A stretch of DNA of 64,000 nucleotides, from positions 6,567,001 through 6,631,000 of the forward strand of contig NZ_CP108529.1 of the NCBI RefSeq assembly GCF_036002945.1, given 5' to 3'. The notes below the pieces were generated by a model. It saw nothing but the letters and a program-made list of their open reading frames with translations, had not been told where the DNA came from and did no database searches. The stretch is from Streptomyces sp. NBC_01224. GTDB taxonomy: Bacteria > Actinomycetota > Actinomycetes > Streptomycetales > Streptomycetaceae. This document shows positions 8,075 through 17,425 of the stretch, one piece after another. The position numbers were made by a program, and so were the translations under genes. Every line of letters begins with the position of its first letter. The first letter of the stretch is position 1.

Positions 8075-8333
8075 GACAGATGCCTCCCTACTCGCGGTGC
8101 CGGGAGCCGGGGTGCCCGGAGCCACGCCACCATGCACTGAATCAGCCCCGAGCCACTGTACGACCGGACTCCGGGCGGTGGCCCAGCAGGTCGTTCCCGT
8201 CAGCGCCACCCCCAATCCTCACACGATCGGATGAAAGTGAAGCGAAGGTGGCTGCGACCGCCGCAGAGGCCGCTAAATTCACGCCGTTCCATTAGGGCCT
8301 GCCCGGCCCCGAAGGCAGGAGACCGTACAGCTG

Positions 8334-10085
8334 ATGTCGGAACGACCTCCGCAGCGCACCCCCAACCGCCGACTCGCCTCGCTCATCACCGAGGCCGGCT
8401 TCTCCAACGCCGGCCTCGCCCGCAGGGTGGACCAACTCGGCCTGGAACACGGCCTCGACCTGCGGTACGACAAGACCTCCGTGACCCGCTGGCTGCGCGG
8501 TCAGCAGCCGCGCGGAACCACCCCCGCGCTGATCGCCGAGGTCTTCACCCGGCGGCTCGGGCGCCGCCTCTCCGCGCAGGACCTGGGCCTCGACTCATGT
8601 GCCCCTGTCTACGCGGGCCTGGAGTTCGCGGCCACGCCCGCCGAGGCGGTCGACATCGTCAGCGGACTGTGGCGGAAGGACTCGGGCAGCCAAGCGGAGC
8701 TGCGCAAGATCGCCTTCACCCCGGCCGGGCTCGTCGTCCCCAGCAGGGACTGGCTGATCGGCCGGGCCGATGAGTGGGTGGGAGGGGGGAGCGAGTCCTC
8801 GCCCCCGGTACCGGGCGGCGCCGGGGGTGCCCGTGCGGCCGGTGCGCTCGGCAGGTCCGTCGGGGCCTCTGGGGCTGCGGGGGCTGCAGGGGCCACCGAG
8901 GCCGGTGGTTCGGCGCGGTCCGGCGGTCCCGGCGGGGCACGGGGGATCGGGGCGCAGGGGTCGCAGGGGTCGCACTGGCCCGGCGGCAGTGGGCACGGTG
9001 TGACGGGGGCGTCCGGCGTCAGTGGCCGCGGCGGGGCCCGTGGGCCCGTACCGTCCCGGCCTTCCGGACCGTCCGCGCCACCCGGGTCCCCCGCACCCTC
9101 GACCGCTCCCGCCTCCGTGGGAGCAGGGCTGTCGGGCGCCCCCGGCGTTCCCCGGCAACGGCAGAGCGACCGCGGCTCCGGCCAGCGGGTCAGCAGCGGT
9201 GATGTCGCCGCCCTGCGGTCGGTCGGCGAACTCTTCCGTGCCCTGGACAACGCCTACGGCGGCGGCCACGCCCGGCAGGCCCTCGTCCGGTATCTGGAGC
9301 ATGAGACGGAGCCGATGCTTCGCGGGACCTACGGGGAGGCCACCGGGCGCCGGCTCTTCTCCGCCGCCGCCGATCTGACCCGGCTGGCGGGCTGGACCTC
9401 GTACGACATCGCGGCCCACGGCCTGGCCCAGCGGTACTTCGTCCAGGCGCTGCGGCTCGCCCAGGCCGCGGGGGACCGTGCGTACGGCGCTTACGTCCTG
9501 ATCACCATGAGCCGGCAGGCGGTCTATCTCGGGCACGGCAGGGAAGCCGTACAGCTGGCCCGCGTCGCCCAGCAGGGCATCGGTTCGTCGGCGCCGCCCG
9601 TCGTCCAGGCCCTGCTGCACGCCGTGGAGGCACGCGGTCACGGGGTGCTCGGCGAGGCGAGGCTCTGCACCGCCTCGCTGGCGCGGGCGGAACGCGCGCT
9701 GGAGAGCGCCCGCCCCGGGGACGAGGTGCCGCACTGGGCGCGGTACTTCGACGAGGCCCAGCTCGCCGACGAGTTCGGCCACTGCTACCGGGATCTGCAG
9801 CAGTACCGGGTCGCGGCGCAGCACGCCGAGCGCTCCCTCCAGCTGCGCGCCCCGGCGTACGCCCGCAGCAGGCTGTTCTGCCGGGTGGTGCTGGCCTCCG
9901 CGCGGCTCGGGCTCGGTGAGCTCGACCAGGCGTGCGTGCTCGGCGCCGAGGCCGCCCAGCAGGCGGCGGAGATGCGGTCGGTACGGGCGACGGAGTACGT
10001 ACGGGACTTCGAGCGAAGCCTGGAGCCGTACCGGGACGCGGCCGCGGTACGGGGATACCGCGAGCGGGTCGCGGCCCTCGGGTGA
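8334..10085 (+). CDS. Large regulator-like protein with a Gly/Ser/Ala-rich insert and TPR-like C-terminus
   Basis: The 583-residue product has three parts. Residues about 1-145 are well ordered and begin with a DNA-binding-like region (LASLITEAGFSNAGLARRVD ... TSVTRWLRGQQPRG), which resembles XRE-type helix-turn-helix proteins. Residues about 146-290 are low complexity (Gly, Ala, Ser, Pro). Residues about 290-583 are helical and alanine-rich with repeated pairs (ARQALVRYLEHE, YFVQALRLAQAAGDRAY, AAQHAERSLQLRAP), as in tetratricopeptide-like regions. The order resembles actinobacterial developmental or antibiotic-type regulators. ATG 8334 follows AGGAG at twelve bases, which is long. It is divergent from lipB and followed by a bidirectional hairpin. 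The DNA-binding role is inferred. Confidence 0.8.
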   Translation: MSERPPQRTPNRRLASLITEAGFSNAGLARRVDQLGLEHGLDLRYDKTSVTRWLRGQQPRGTTPALIAEVFTRRLGRRLSAQDLGLDSCAPVYAGLEFAATPAEAVDIVSGLWRKDSGSQAELRKIAFTPAGLVVPSRDWLIGRADEWVGGGSESSPPVPGGAGGARAAGALGRSVGASGAAGAAGATEAGGSARSGGPGGARGIGAQGSQGSHWPGGSGHGVTGASGVSGRGGARGPVPSRPSGPSAPPGSPAPSTAPASVGAGLSGAPGVPRQRQSDRGSGQRVSSGDVAALRSVGELFRALDNAYGGGHARQALVRYLEHETEPMLRGTYGEATGRRLFSAAADLTRLAGWTSYDIAAHGLAQRYFVQALRLAQAAGDRAYGAYVLITMSRQAVYLGHGREAVQLARVAQQGIGSSAPPVVQALLHAVEARGHGVLGEARLCTASLARAERALESARPGDEVPHWARYFDEAQLADEFGHCYRDLQQYRVAAQHAERSLQLRAPAYARSRLFCRVVLASARLGLGELDQACVLGAEAAQQAAEMRSVRATEYVRDFERSLEPYRDAAAVRGYRERVAALG

Positions 10086-10145
10086 TCTCTCCGGCGTGAC
10101 CACGGGTGACTCCTCCGCGTGACTCTTCCGCGCGGCGGCACGGGT

Positions 10146-10181
10146 GGTGGCCCGGACCGGGAGCGATCGGTCCGGGCCACC
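10146..10181. terminator. Bidirectional hairpin between the regulator and the fucosidase
   Basis: A perfect 14-bp stem (10146-10159 with 10168-10181) with an 8-base loop lies between two convergent genes, 60 bases after one stop and 20 before the other. Confidence 0.8.
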
Positions 10182-10201
10182 ATCCGTTCGGCGGGACTCT
10201 C

Positions 10202-12448
10202 TCAGTGCCCGCGCACCTCGACCTCCGCCAGCGACAGCGGGTTGGTGCCGGACGCCAGCTGCACGCGGACGTACCTGCCGGAGGTGCCCGCCGGGAGCTG
10301 CACGGTGGACGGCCGTCCGGCCTGGCCGGTGACATGCACCGCCGTCACGCCGGGTGCGGTCCGTGCGTCATCGAGTCCGTCGGCCGTGATCGGGGTGTCC
10401 GAGGTCAGGACCCAGAAGTCCTTGAGCCGGTCGGAGCAGCAGTCGGTGCGGTTCCAGATGTCGACTGCGGACAGTGACTTCGAGGCGCCCAGGTCGACCT
10501 GCCACCATGCCTGCGACGAGGGTTCCGCGGTGTGGGTCACCGAGCCCGACCCGAAGGAGCCGTCGGTGTTCCCGTCGACGGCGCGGGAGGCAGGGGCGTC
10601 CCACGCGGTGCTCTTCTGGGTGGCCGCCTTGTTCCGGGCGAGGTTCTCCGGGGCCACCGTGACCTTGACCGCCGTGGTGGTCGTGAGACGGCCGTGGCGC
10701 AGGGTGATGTCCAGTGTGTACGTACCGGGGGCCGCGGAAGCGGGCGGCGTCAGGGTGAACGGGACCTTCGCGTCCGCGCCCGGCGCCAGCGGGTTCACCC
10801 GGGTGGCCGACGGGGTGACGGTCCAGCCCTCGGGTCCGGACAGCCCGATCCTGGTCCCGGACGCGCGCTTGCGGGCGGTGTTGGTGAGGGTCAGCGTGCC
10901 GTCGGCGGTGCGTCCGGGGTTGAGCTCCTTCGGCAGTTCGGTCCTCGTGCGGACGAGGGTGTTCACGCCCGGGGTGGTGACCTTGAAGACGTACGCGCTC
11001 GTACTCCTGGTGGCCGACGCCCCGTTCTTCGGCGTCTCGACGATCACGCGGCCTGCGGAGTCCTTGTGCCAGGGCAGTGCGCTGCCGTCCGAACCGAGCA
11101 GAGTGATACGGGAGTCGGCGGCGACCGGCGTGTCGGCACCGAGGGTGAGTTCGGCGCCGGGCCACTCCAGAGCGGTCGCGTACAGCGTGCCGTCCTTCAC
11201 CGTGTAGCGGATCTTGTCGTCGCTGGACGGCTCCTCGGCGTGGTGCCAGTAGGTCGTCCCGTAGATCGCCTCGCCGTTGATCTTCAGCCAGGCGCCGATG
11301 TCGAGCAGTCGCTGCTGCTGGATCTCGGGGATGGTGCCGTCGGCACGCGGGCCGATGTCGAGCAGCAGGTTGCCGTTCTTGCTGACGATGTCGGTGAGCG
11401 AGTCGATCAGCTGGTCGGAGGTGAGGTGGTCCTCCTCCGGCTCGTTCTGGTTGTAGCCGTAGGAGTGTGCGATGCCCCGGCTCGCCTCCCACTTGTTCGG
11501 GTCGATGTCCGGCTTGACCGTGTACTCGGGTGTCTGGAAGTCGAGTTCCTTGCTGTCCAGCGCACCGGTCTCGATCTTGCAGCGGTTGGCGACCGCGACT
11601 TCCTTCGGGTGCGCCCGGTTCTTCGCGCGGTTGTAGTAGTCGGCGATGACGGGCGCGGTCTTCCAGTACGAGGCGGGTTTGTCCCACTGCCCGTCGCACC
11701 AGATGATGTCGGGATCGTACTGATCGACCAGCTCGTTCAGTTGCGGCACCATGTAGTCGCCGACGTAGTCCTTGACCGACGGGGCGCCGGTGTACGGGAC
11801 TTCGGCGCCGGTGTACGGGTTGCGGACCGGGCTGCCGGTGTACGACGGGTTGTACCACTCGTACAACGAGTAGTAGAAGCCCGCCTTCAGCTGCCCGCCC
11901 TTGGTGTCCTTGCGTGCCGCCTTGAACAGGTCGCCCGCCAGGTCGCGCTTCGGGCCGAGGTCCACGGTGTCGCGGCCACTGACCTTGCTGTCGAACAGTG
12001 CGACGCCTTCATGGTGCTTGGAGGTCAGCACGAAGTATTTGGCGCCGGCGTCCTTGAACAGCTTCACCCAGGCGTCCGGGTCGTACTTCTCGGCCTTCCA
12101 CTGGCCGATGAAGTCGTCGTAGTTCGCGGCCGTGCCGTAGGTGTCCTTCTGATGGGTGTTGGTGGCGCTGCCCTTGCTGTTCATGTAGTTCCAGTACCAC
12201 TCGGCGTAGCTGCCGCGCGGGCCCCAGGCGGGCACCGAATAGGCGCCCCAGTGGATGAAGATGCCGAACTTGTCGTCGTTGAACCATGTCGGCGTGGGGT
12301 GGCTGTCCAGGGACTCCACCGTCGGCTCGTAGTCCTTCGCCGGGGGTTCGGGCGCGGCGGAGGCCGGGGTGGTCAGGAGGCCGGCGAGGGCCGCCAGGGC
12401 CGTCGCTGCCACGAGTCTGGTACGGGGACGGGCATGGGTGCGGGTCAC
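10202..12448 (-). CDS. Secreted alpha-L-fucosidase (GH29) with NEW3-like and F5/8C modules
   Basis: This enzyme should remove alpha-linked fucose from glycans outside the cell. The 748-residue product starts with a Sec signal peptide (cleavage probably after TPASA near residue 31). A GH29 catalytic domain follows (about residues 45-480), with FGIFIHWGAYSVPAWGP, VLTSKHHEGVALFDS and the DIIWCDGQW segment that should carry the nucleophile aspartate. Residues about 515-605 look like an NEW3/Ig-like linker domain. The last 140 or so residues form an F5/8-type C (CBM32-like) module (AVDGNTDG, WWQVDLG, RYVRVQL) for sugar binding. It starts 16 bases after the hexosaminidase stop, so the two genes are almost certainly one transcript. 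Substrate linkage cannot be told from sequence. Confidence 0.93.
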   Translation of the reverse strand: MTRTHARPRTRLVAATALAALAGLLTTPASAAPEPPAKDYEPTVESLDSHPTPTWFNDDKFGIFIHWGAYSVPAWGPRGSYAEWYWNYMNSKGSATNTHQKDTYGTAANYDDFIGQWKAEKYDPDAWVKLFKDAGAKYFVLTSKHHEGVALFDSKVSGRDTVDLGPKRDLAGDLFKAARKDTKGGQLKAGFYYSLYEWYNPSYTGSPVRNPYTGAEVPYTGAPSVKDYVGDYMVPQLNELVDQYDPDIIWCDGQWDKPASYWKTAPVIADYYNRAKNRAHPKEVAVANRCKIETGALDSKELDFQTPEYTVKPDIDPNKWEASRGIAHSYGYNQNEPEEDHLTSDQLIDSLTDIVSKNGNLLLDIGPRADGTIPEIQQQRLLDIGAWLKINGEAIYGTTYWHHAEEPSSDDKIRYTVKDGTLYATALEWPGAELTLGADTPVAADSRITLLGSDGSALPWHKDSAGRVIVETPKNGASATRSTSAYVFKVTTPGVNTLVRTRTELPKELNPGRTADGTLTLTNTARKRASGTRIGLSGPEGWTVTPSATRVNPLAPGADAKVPFTLTPPASAAPGTYTLDITLRHGRLTTTTAVKVTVAPENLARNKAATQKSTAWDAPASRAVDGNTDGSFGSGSVTHTAEPSSQAWWQVDLGASKSLSAVDIWNRTDCCSDRLKDFWVLTSDTPITADGLDDARTAPGVTAVHVTGQAGRPSTVQLPAGTSGRYVRVQLASGTNPLSLAEVEVRGH

Positions 12449-12464
12449 TGCGGGTTCCTTCCGG

Positions 12465-14705
12465 TCAGCGGTCGTAGTGCGCGTAGTCGGCCCGGACCTG
12501 TTCGGGGCTCAACGCCTCGTCCCAGGTGGTGACTTCGTCGAGATCTCCGCGCAGCCCGGCCTTCTCGGTGCCGATCGAGCGCAGCGGGAGCGCAATGGAC
12601 GCGTCGACCGTGCCGACGCGCTCGCCGTTCGCGTACAGGGTGGTGCGGCCCGGCTCGGTGACCCAGGTCAGCTGGACCCACTGGTTCAGCGGCAGGGTGT
12701 AGTCGAAGCTGTGGTCGGCCGTGCCGTTGCCGGTGAAGCCGACCTTGCCGGTGCCCCGCTGCTGGAGTTTGAGCGCGCCGGCCTTCGAGCTGAGCAGCAC
12801 TTGGTCACTGGTCCTGCCGGTCGTCCTGACCCAGCCGGAGACGGTCCACGGTTCGGCCAGGTCGAGGCCGCCGAAGCCCACCCCGTCGCGGTCACTGTCG
12901 AAGCGCCAGGCCTGGCCGCGTACCCCGTCCGGGACCGGAGTGGGGTTGTTGATGATGTACGAGGTGCCGGGCAGGTTCCCCGCGGTGTCCTCGGCGAAGA
13001 TCGTGTTGCCGGGGCTGCCGGCCCACGTCCAGCCGCTCGGGTACGACGCCTGGTCGAAGGTCCAGTGGTGGCTCGGGCGGCCGTCGTCGACCCGGGGTGT
13101 CACCGGGTCGGGCCGCAGGCCGGGCGGATCGCCGAGCCGGGCGACCAGCGCCCGGAAGTCCTGCACGGTGTCCGGGGTGGCGGAGGCGTTCCAGGAGCGG
13201 TCCGCCATGATCGCGCGGCCGGTGGCCATCTGCTGCTCGAAGTAGCCGTCGTCGGCCCAGAAGTTGTAGTCGGCCCAGTTCATCAGACCGGATCCAAGGA
13301 GATCCGGCGCGGTGCTGGGCACCCAGGAGTCGTACATCCACGCCTCGTCGGGGTACAAGTGGTGATAGTTGTTCGGCGTGTCGTAGAACGGTCCGATGGC
13401 GATCTCGTCGTGGCCGGGGATGACGGGCTCGGTGCCGGTCCCCTCCCAGGTCAGGAAGACCACAGGCGCGTGGACCTGCTGCTGGGGCGCGGCGAGGTGT
13501 TCGGAGCCGTTGTAGATCGCGGTGCGCTTGCCGTGCCCGGCGACGACGTCGTCGAGGGTGTTGATGTAGCCGTTCAGCAGGTCACCGAGGGTGCTGGTGT
13601 CCGGATCGGCGGCGAGATGGTTCTTGACGCGGGGGCAGTTGGCGAGCTGGCCGGGCAGCTCGTCGGCGCCGATGCTGAACAGCGGGGCGTCGAACCAGCC
13701 GACGAACTCGTCCACGATCCGACGGGTCGTCGCGACCGCCTTCTCGCTGGTGATGTCGACCATCCAGTTCGGTGTCAGGTGCGAGTGGGTGTGGGCCTGG
13801 GTGCACGGGTCGGGGCCGTCGCCGAAGCCGATCCCGAAGGCGTCGGTGATCACGGTCGCGTGTCCGGGCACGTCTATACCGGGCATCACCTGCACGTGAT
13901 AGCGGGCGGCGACGCGCTTCAGCCGCTCGATGTCCGCGCGGTCGTAGCTGTGCGCGGGGTCCGCGAGTCCGGGGAACTCCGGGCTGAAGAGGCGGAAGCC
14001 CTCGGAGTCGGAGAACTGCAGGAACAGGGTGTTGAGCTTCTGGTCGGCCATCCGGCGGACCAGCTTCTCCAGGTACTCCGGCTGCCAGTACTTGCGGCCC
14101 GCGTCGAGCATGGTCATCCGGACCGGCTGGGCGGGACGGTCGGTGGAGCGGGCCTTCGGCACGGTCAGGTGACCGGGGGCGGTGCGCAGCAGCTGCAGGA
14201 GCGTACGCGTCCCGTAGAACAGGCCGTGGGTGGAGGCGGCTTCGATGCGGACGGCGTCCGTGCTCTCGAACCGGTAGCCCTCCGCGCCCAGTGCCCCGTG
14301 CTCGGTGAGCGTCAGCACGATGTCGCCGGTCCGCGCGTGCCGGATGTCGCTGCTGACGGTCGGGGTGACCCCGCTGACCTGGGCCACCTCCGTACGCAAC
14401 TGCTTGGCCAGCTCCTGCACGGACTGGCTCGCGGGGCCCGGGAGTTCGGCCCGTCCGGCTGGGAGTGCGGTCCTGGACCGGGACCGGGGGTCCACCAGGA
14501 TGCGGGTCTTCGCCGACAGCTGTGTGTGGCCGCCGAGGCCGGTCCACTGGGTCGGTCTGGGAACAACGGGAGGCCCTGGGGCGGCCGTTGCGGCGCTTGT
14601 GCTCGACGCGGGTTCGTCCGGGGGCTCGTTTGCCACCGCGACGGGAGAGATAGATCCGATGACTAGAGCTGCGAGGAGTGGCGCAACGGGCATGACTCGG
14701 CGCAC
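12465..14705 (-). CDS. Secreted beta-N-acetylhexosaminidase (GH20) with LamG-like module
   Basis: This enzyme should release terminal GlcNAc (or GalNAc) from chitin oligomers or glycoprotein glycans outside the cell. The 746-residue product starts at GTG 14705, with AGGAG six bases upstream. The signal peptide ends near SPVAVA (about residue 25). A GH20b-type N-terminal domain precedes the TIM-barrel domain, whose paired catalytic acids are the DE of SIGADELPG; RPAQPVRMTMLDAGRKYW marks its start. The last 220 or so residues form a LamG/concanavalin-like fold (WTVSGWVRT, LNQWVQLTWV, GDLDEVTTWDEALSPEQV). A near-consensus DasR site lies about 80 bases upstream, which suits induction by GlcNAc. 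The fucosidase gene follows 16 bases downstream. Confidence 0.94.
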   Translation of the reverse strand: MRRVMPVAPLLAALVIGSISPVAVANEPPDEPASSTSAATAAPGPPVVPRPTQWTGLGGHTQLSAKTRILVDPRSRSRTALPAGRAELPGPASQSVQELAKQLRTEVAQVSGVTPTVSSDIRHARTGDIVLTLTEHGALGAEGYRFESTDAVRIEAASTHGLFYGTRTLLQLLRTAPGHLTVPKARSTDRPAQPVRMTMLDAGRKYWQPEYLEKLVRRMADQKLNTLFLQFSDSEGFRLFSPEFPGLADPAHSYDRADIERLKRVAARYHVQVMPGIDVPGHATVITDAFGIGFGDGPDPCTQAHTHSHLTPNWMVDITSEKAVATTRRIVDEFVGWFDAPLFSIGADELPGQLANCPRVKNHLAADPDTSTLGDLLNGYINTLDDVVAGHGKRTAIYNGSEHLAAPQQQVHAPVVFLTWEGTGTEPVIPGHDEIAIGPFYDTPNNYHHLYPDEAWMYDSWVPSTAPDLLGSGLMNWADYNFWADDGYFEQQMATGRAIMADRSWNASATPDTVQDFRALVARLGDPPGLRPDPVTPRVDDGRPSHHWTFDQASYPSGWTWAGSPGNTIFAEDTAGNLPGTSYIINNPTPVPDGVRGQAWRFDSDRDGVGFGGLDLAEPWTVSGWVRTTGRTSDQVLLSSKAGALKLQQRGTGKVGFTGNGTADHSFDYTLPLNQWVQLTWVTEPGRTTLYANGERVGTVDASIALPLRSIGTEKAGLRGDLDEVTTWDEALSPEQVRADYAHYDR

Positions 14706-14777
14706 TACGGTCTCCTGAAGTCCGGTTTTGCCAGGACCGTAGCGGTAGATGTACTGCACGACAAGGGTGTTTGCGGG

Positions 14778-14793
14778 AGTGGTGTGGACCACT
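14778..14793. promoter_or_regulatory. Probable DasR-responsive element (dre)
   Basis: AGTGGTGTGGACCACT matches the dre consensus AGTGGTCTAGACCACT at 14 of 16 positions; both mismatches are in the central four bases. It is embedded in a longer perfect 9-bp inverted repeat (14775-14783 with 14788-14796). It lies 73-88 bases upstream of the hexosaminidase start. DasR is the GntR-family repressor of GlcNAc and chitin genes in Streptomyces. The match is seen; binding is inferred. Confidence 0.8.
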
Positions 14794-14885
14794 CCCGGAA
14801 ACGGGAGGTGGGGCGAGAGATCCGATCTGTAAGGGTGTTGGGGGTTGGGATCGGCCTGACCGGGGCAGGATGCGCGCGGGCGGAC

Positions 14886-16199
14886 TCAGGCCGCTTCGCG
14901 CAGCTCCGCCTCCAGGTGGCCGGGCCGGATGCCCAGATCGCCGAGGATGGCGTGCGCCGCGCGGCGGCCCGAGAACAGGGCGCCCTGCACCGTGCTCGTG
15001 TCCCGGTGGTCGCCGCACACATACAGCCCGGCGAGCAGCCGGACCGGGCGGCGCAGATCGTGCGGGGGTGGCATGGCGGGGACCGCCTCCGGGGCGTGGT
15101 GGGCGCAGAGGAGCTCCCAGTCGTCCGTGGGAGTGCCGTACAGCGCCGCGAGATGGGCGCGGACCGACCGGTCGAGGTCGGGCGGCGGGGTGCCGAGCAC
15201 CGTCGACGTGATCAGGGTCCGGCCGTGCGGGGCGCGCGAGGGGTCGACCTCGCTCATCACGCAGGTGTGGGCGACCGGGCCCGAGCGGTCGGCGTCCAGC
15301 AGCAGTGAGGCACCGGTCGGCGGGGGAGCGGGGGCGGTGTGGTGCAGGACCGTCACCGGATGGAAGGCCGGCACCCGCAGACCGGGGAGCAGCTCGGCCG
15401 CGGCGCTCGCGCCGGTGGCCAGCAGCAGCGAACGGCAGCCCAGTTCACCGTGTTCCTTGGTGCGTACGGAGGTGATGTCGGCGGCGGCGACATGGACACC
15501 GGTCCGCACGGTGCCGGGCGGCAGGGCCGCCGCCAGCAGCTCGGGCAGCGTGGCCGAGCCGCCGGACGGTACGCACAGCCGGCCGCGCGCGTAGCCGCGC
15601 AGGGCGAGATCGGCGCAGCGGCTCGATGTGGTGAGCCCGGGGTCGCTGAGCAGCGCGGTGAGCAGTGGGCGCAGAAAGCCGTTGACCGTACGGGACGGCA
15701 GGCCGCGGCTGGACAGGGCGGCGAGCGCGGTCTGTTCCGGCCGGGCCAGGATGCGGGACGCCGGGGTGGTGGCGAGCCGGGCCAGGGCGGCGCCGAGCCG
15801 GGCCTGGTCGATCGGCCCGCCCATCGGCTGGCGGGGGGCGCTCGCCAGGGCGCGTGCCGCCTTGAGTGCGCCCCGTGCGCTCCGTGTGTGCCGCACGTCG
15901 CCGGTCCGGTACTGGCGGCCCTCGCTGTGGACGAGGACCCCTGGTGCGAAGTTCCGCAGCACGAGCCCTTCGAGGCCTGGCATCGTGCGCAGTTCCGGAT
16001 ACGAGGTGCTGAGAAGCGGGCCGATGCGGTCGAGCCGGAATCCGTCCACCTCCTCGGTGGTCATCCGGCCGCCGACCCGTGGGCCGGCCTCCAGAACGCT
16101 GACGCTGACCCCTGCACTGGTCAATTGATGGGCTGCTGACAGGCCGGCGATCCCGGCACCGATGATGACGACGTCCGCGTGGTGTGCCGTGCTGAGCAC
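14886..16199 (-). CDS. FAD-dependent amine-oxidase-like oxidoreductase
   Basis: The 437-residue product starts at GTG 16199 (VLSTAHHADVVI) with GGGGAGGG just upstream. It opens with a dinucleotide-binding motif (GAGIAGLSAAHQL) followed by EAGPRVGGRMTTEEVDGFRLDRIG, the pattern of the amine oxidase/protoporphyrinogen oxidase/phytoene desaturase superfamily. The C-terminus has the second FAD segment (GLYVCGDHRDTSTVQGALFSG). The family includes oxidases of amines, porphyrinogens and carotenoids, and nothing here chooses between them. It lies between the TIGR01777 gene (169 bases upstream) and the hexosaminidase gene on the same strand. The dre site separates it from the latter. Confidence 0.85.
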   Translation of the reverse strand: MLSTAHHADVVIIGAGIAGLSAAHQLTSAGVSVSVLEAGPRVGGRMTTEEVDGFRLDRIGPLLSTSYPELRTMPGLEGLVLRNFAPGVLVHSEGRQYRTGDVRHTRSARGALKAARALASAPRQPMGGPIDQARLGAALARLATTPASRILARPEQTALAALSSRGLPSRTVNGFLRPLLTALLSDPGLTTSSRCADLALRGYARGRLCVPSGGSATLPELLAAALPPGTVRTGVHVAAADITSVRTKEHGELGCRSLLLATGASAAAELLPGLRVPAFHPVTVLHHTAPAPPPTGASLLLDADRSGPVAHTCVMSEVDPSRAPHGRTLITSTVLGTPPPDLDRSVRAHLAALYGTPTDDWELLCAHHAPEAVPAMPPPHDLRRPVRLLAGLYVCGDHRDTSTVQGALFSGRRAAHAILGDLGIRPGHLEAELREAA

Positions 16200-16368
16200 G
16201 TGCCCTCCCCGAGTCGGCGCAACTGCTGGGAGGCTCTTGCCCCCAACAGGCCCCCGGAATGCCCGAGTTCGCCACGAGGCTAGGAGGGGTCCGGTTCGGG
16301 CACAGTCGCGCGCGGCCCGGGGCACCGTTGCACGGGGTCGCACATCCGTGTGATTCGACCGTTCGTGG

Positions 16369-17268
16369 TCAGCGCAGCGCGGCGCGAATGGCGCCGTCGA
16401 TGCCGGGGAAGGCGAAGGTGAACCCCGAGTCCAGCAGCCGTGCGGGCAGCACCCGTTGGCTGCCCAGCACGTCCTCTGCGAAGTCCCCGAGGGCGATCCG
16501 GAGCGCGGGTGCCGGGACGGTGAACAGCGTCGGACGGCGCAGCACGCGCCCCATTGCGGCTGTCACCTCGCCGTTGGTCACGGGGTCGGGTCCGGTCAGG
16601 TTCACCGGTCCGGACAGCGACTGCGTGTCGAGGAGGTGCCGCAGGGCCGCGATGTGGTCGTGCAGCGCGATGAAGCTCCAGTACTGGCGCCCGCTGCCGA
16701 GCCGCCCGCCGAGCCCCGCCCGGAACAGCGGGAACAGCCGCCCCCAGGCCCCGCCCTCCCGGGCGACGACCAGACCCGTGCGCGCGTACACCGTCCGGAT
16801 GCCGGCCGCTTCCGCCGGGGCCGCGGCAGCCTCCCAGTCCACACAGACGGACGGCAGGAAGCCCGTGCCGTGCGGCGCGCTCTCGTCGACCGCGCGGTCC
16901 CCGGTGTCGCCGTAGTAGCCGATGGCCGACCCGCACAGCAGCACCTTCGGCGGTACACCGAGGGAGGCCACCGCCTCGGCGATCGCCGCTGTGCCCAGCA
17001 CCCGGCTGTCCCGGATCTCCCGCTTGTACTCCTCCGTCCAGCGGTGGTCGCCGACCCCGGCGCCGGCGAGGTGGACGACGGCGTCGCAGCCGACCAGGCC
17101 CGCCCCGTCGACGTAACCCCGCTTCGGGTCCCACTCGACCTCGTCCCCGGCACGCGCCGGGTGCCGGACCAGGCGCACGACCTCGTGCCCGTCGGCCCGC
17201 AGCGAGCGCACCAGCGCGGCTCCGATGAGTCCGGTGGATCCGGTGACAGCGATACGGGAGTACACCAT
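16369..17268 (-). CDS. TIGR01777-family SDR epimerase-like protein
   Basis: The 299-residue product starts at ATG 17268, with AGGATGGGG before it. It has an N-terminal nucleotide-binding motif (VTGSTGLIGAALVRSL), HLAGAGV around residue 70, SAIGYYGD with the catalytic-type YxxxD arrangement near residue 120, and a C-terminal DUF1731-like part (FAEDVLGSQRVLPARLLDSGFTF). This is the family of E. coli YfcH and plant SULA-like proteins, once called cell-division inhibitors. The substrate is unknown. It is divergent from the GNAT gene. Confidence 0.92.
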   Translation of the reverse strand: MVYSRIAVTGSTGLIGAALVRSLRADGHEVVRLVRHPARAGDEVEWDPKRGYVDGAGLVGCDAVVHLAGAGVGDHRWTEEYKREIRDSRVLGTAAIAEAVASLGVPPKVLLCGSAIGYYGDTGDRAVDESAPHGTGFLPSVCVDWEAAAAPAEAAGIRTVYARTGLVVAREGGAWGRLFPLFRAGLGGRLGSGRQYWSFIALHDHIAALRHLLDTQSLSGPVNLTGPDPVTNGEVTAAMGRVLRRPTLFTVPAPALRIALGDFAEDVLGSQRVLPARLLDSGFTFAFPGIDGAIRAALR

Positions 17269-17425
17269 GGCCCCATCCTGCCGCAGCGGCGTAGGTGGTG
17301 CCTCGCCCGTATCACTCATCACGCCCGAATCACTCGAACAGCAGTTGTAGGGCGACATCCCGGTCGCCGAGCGCCCGGCGGATATGCGATGACGCGACCG
17401 GGCGGGCCGTGGCACTGTGGCGCGC

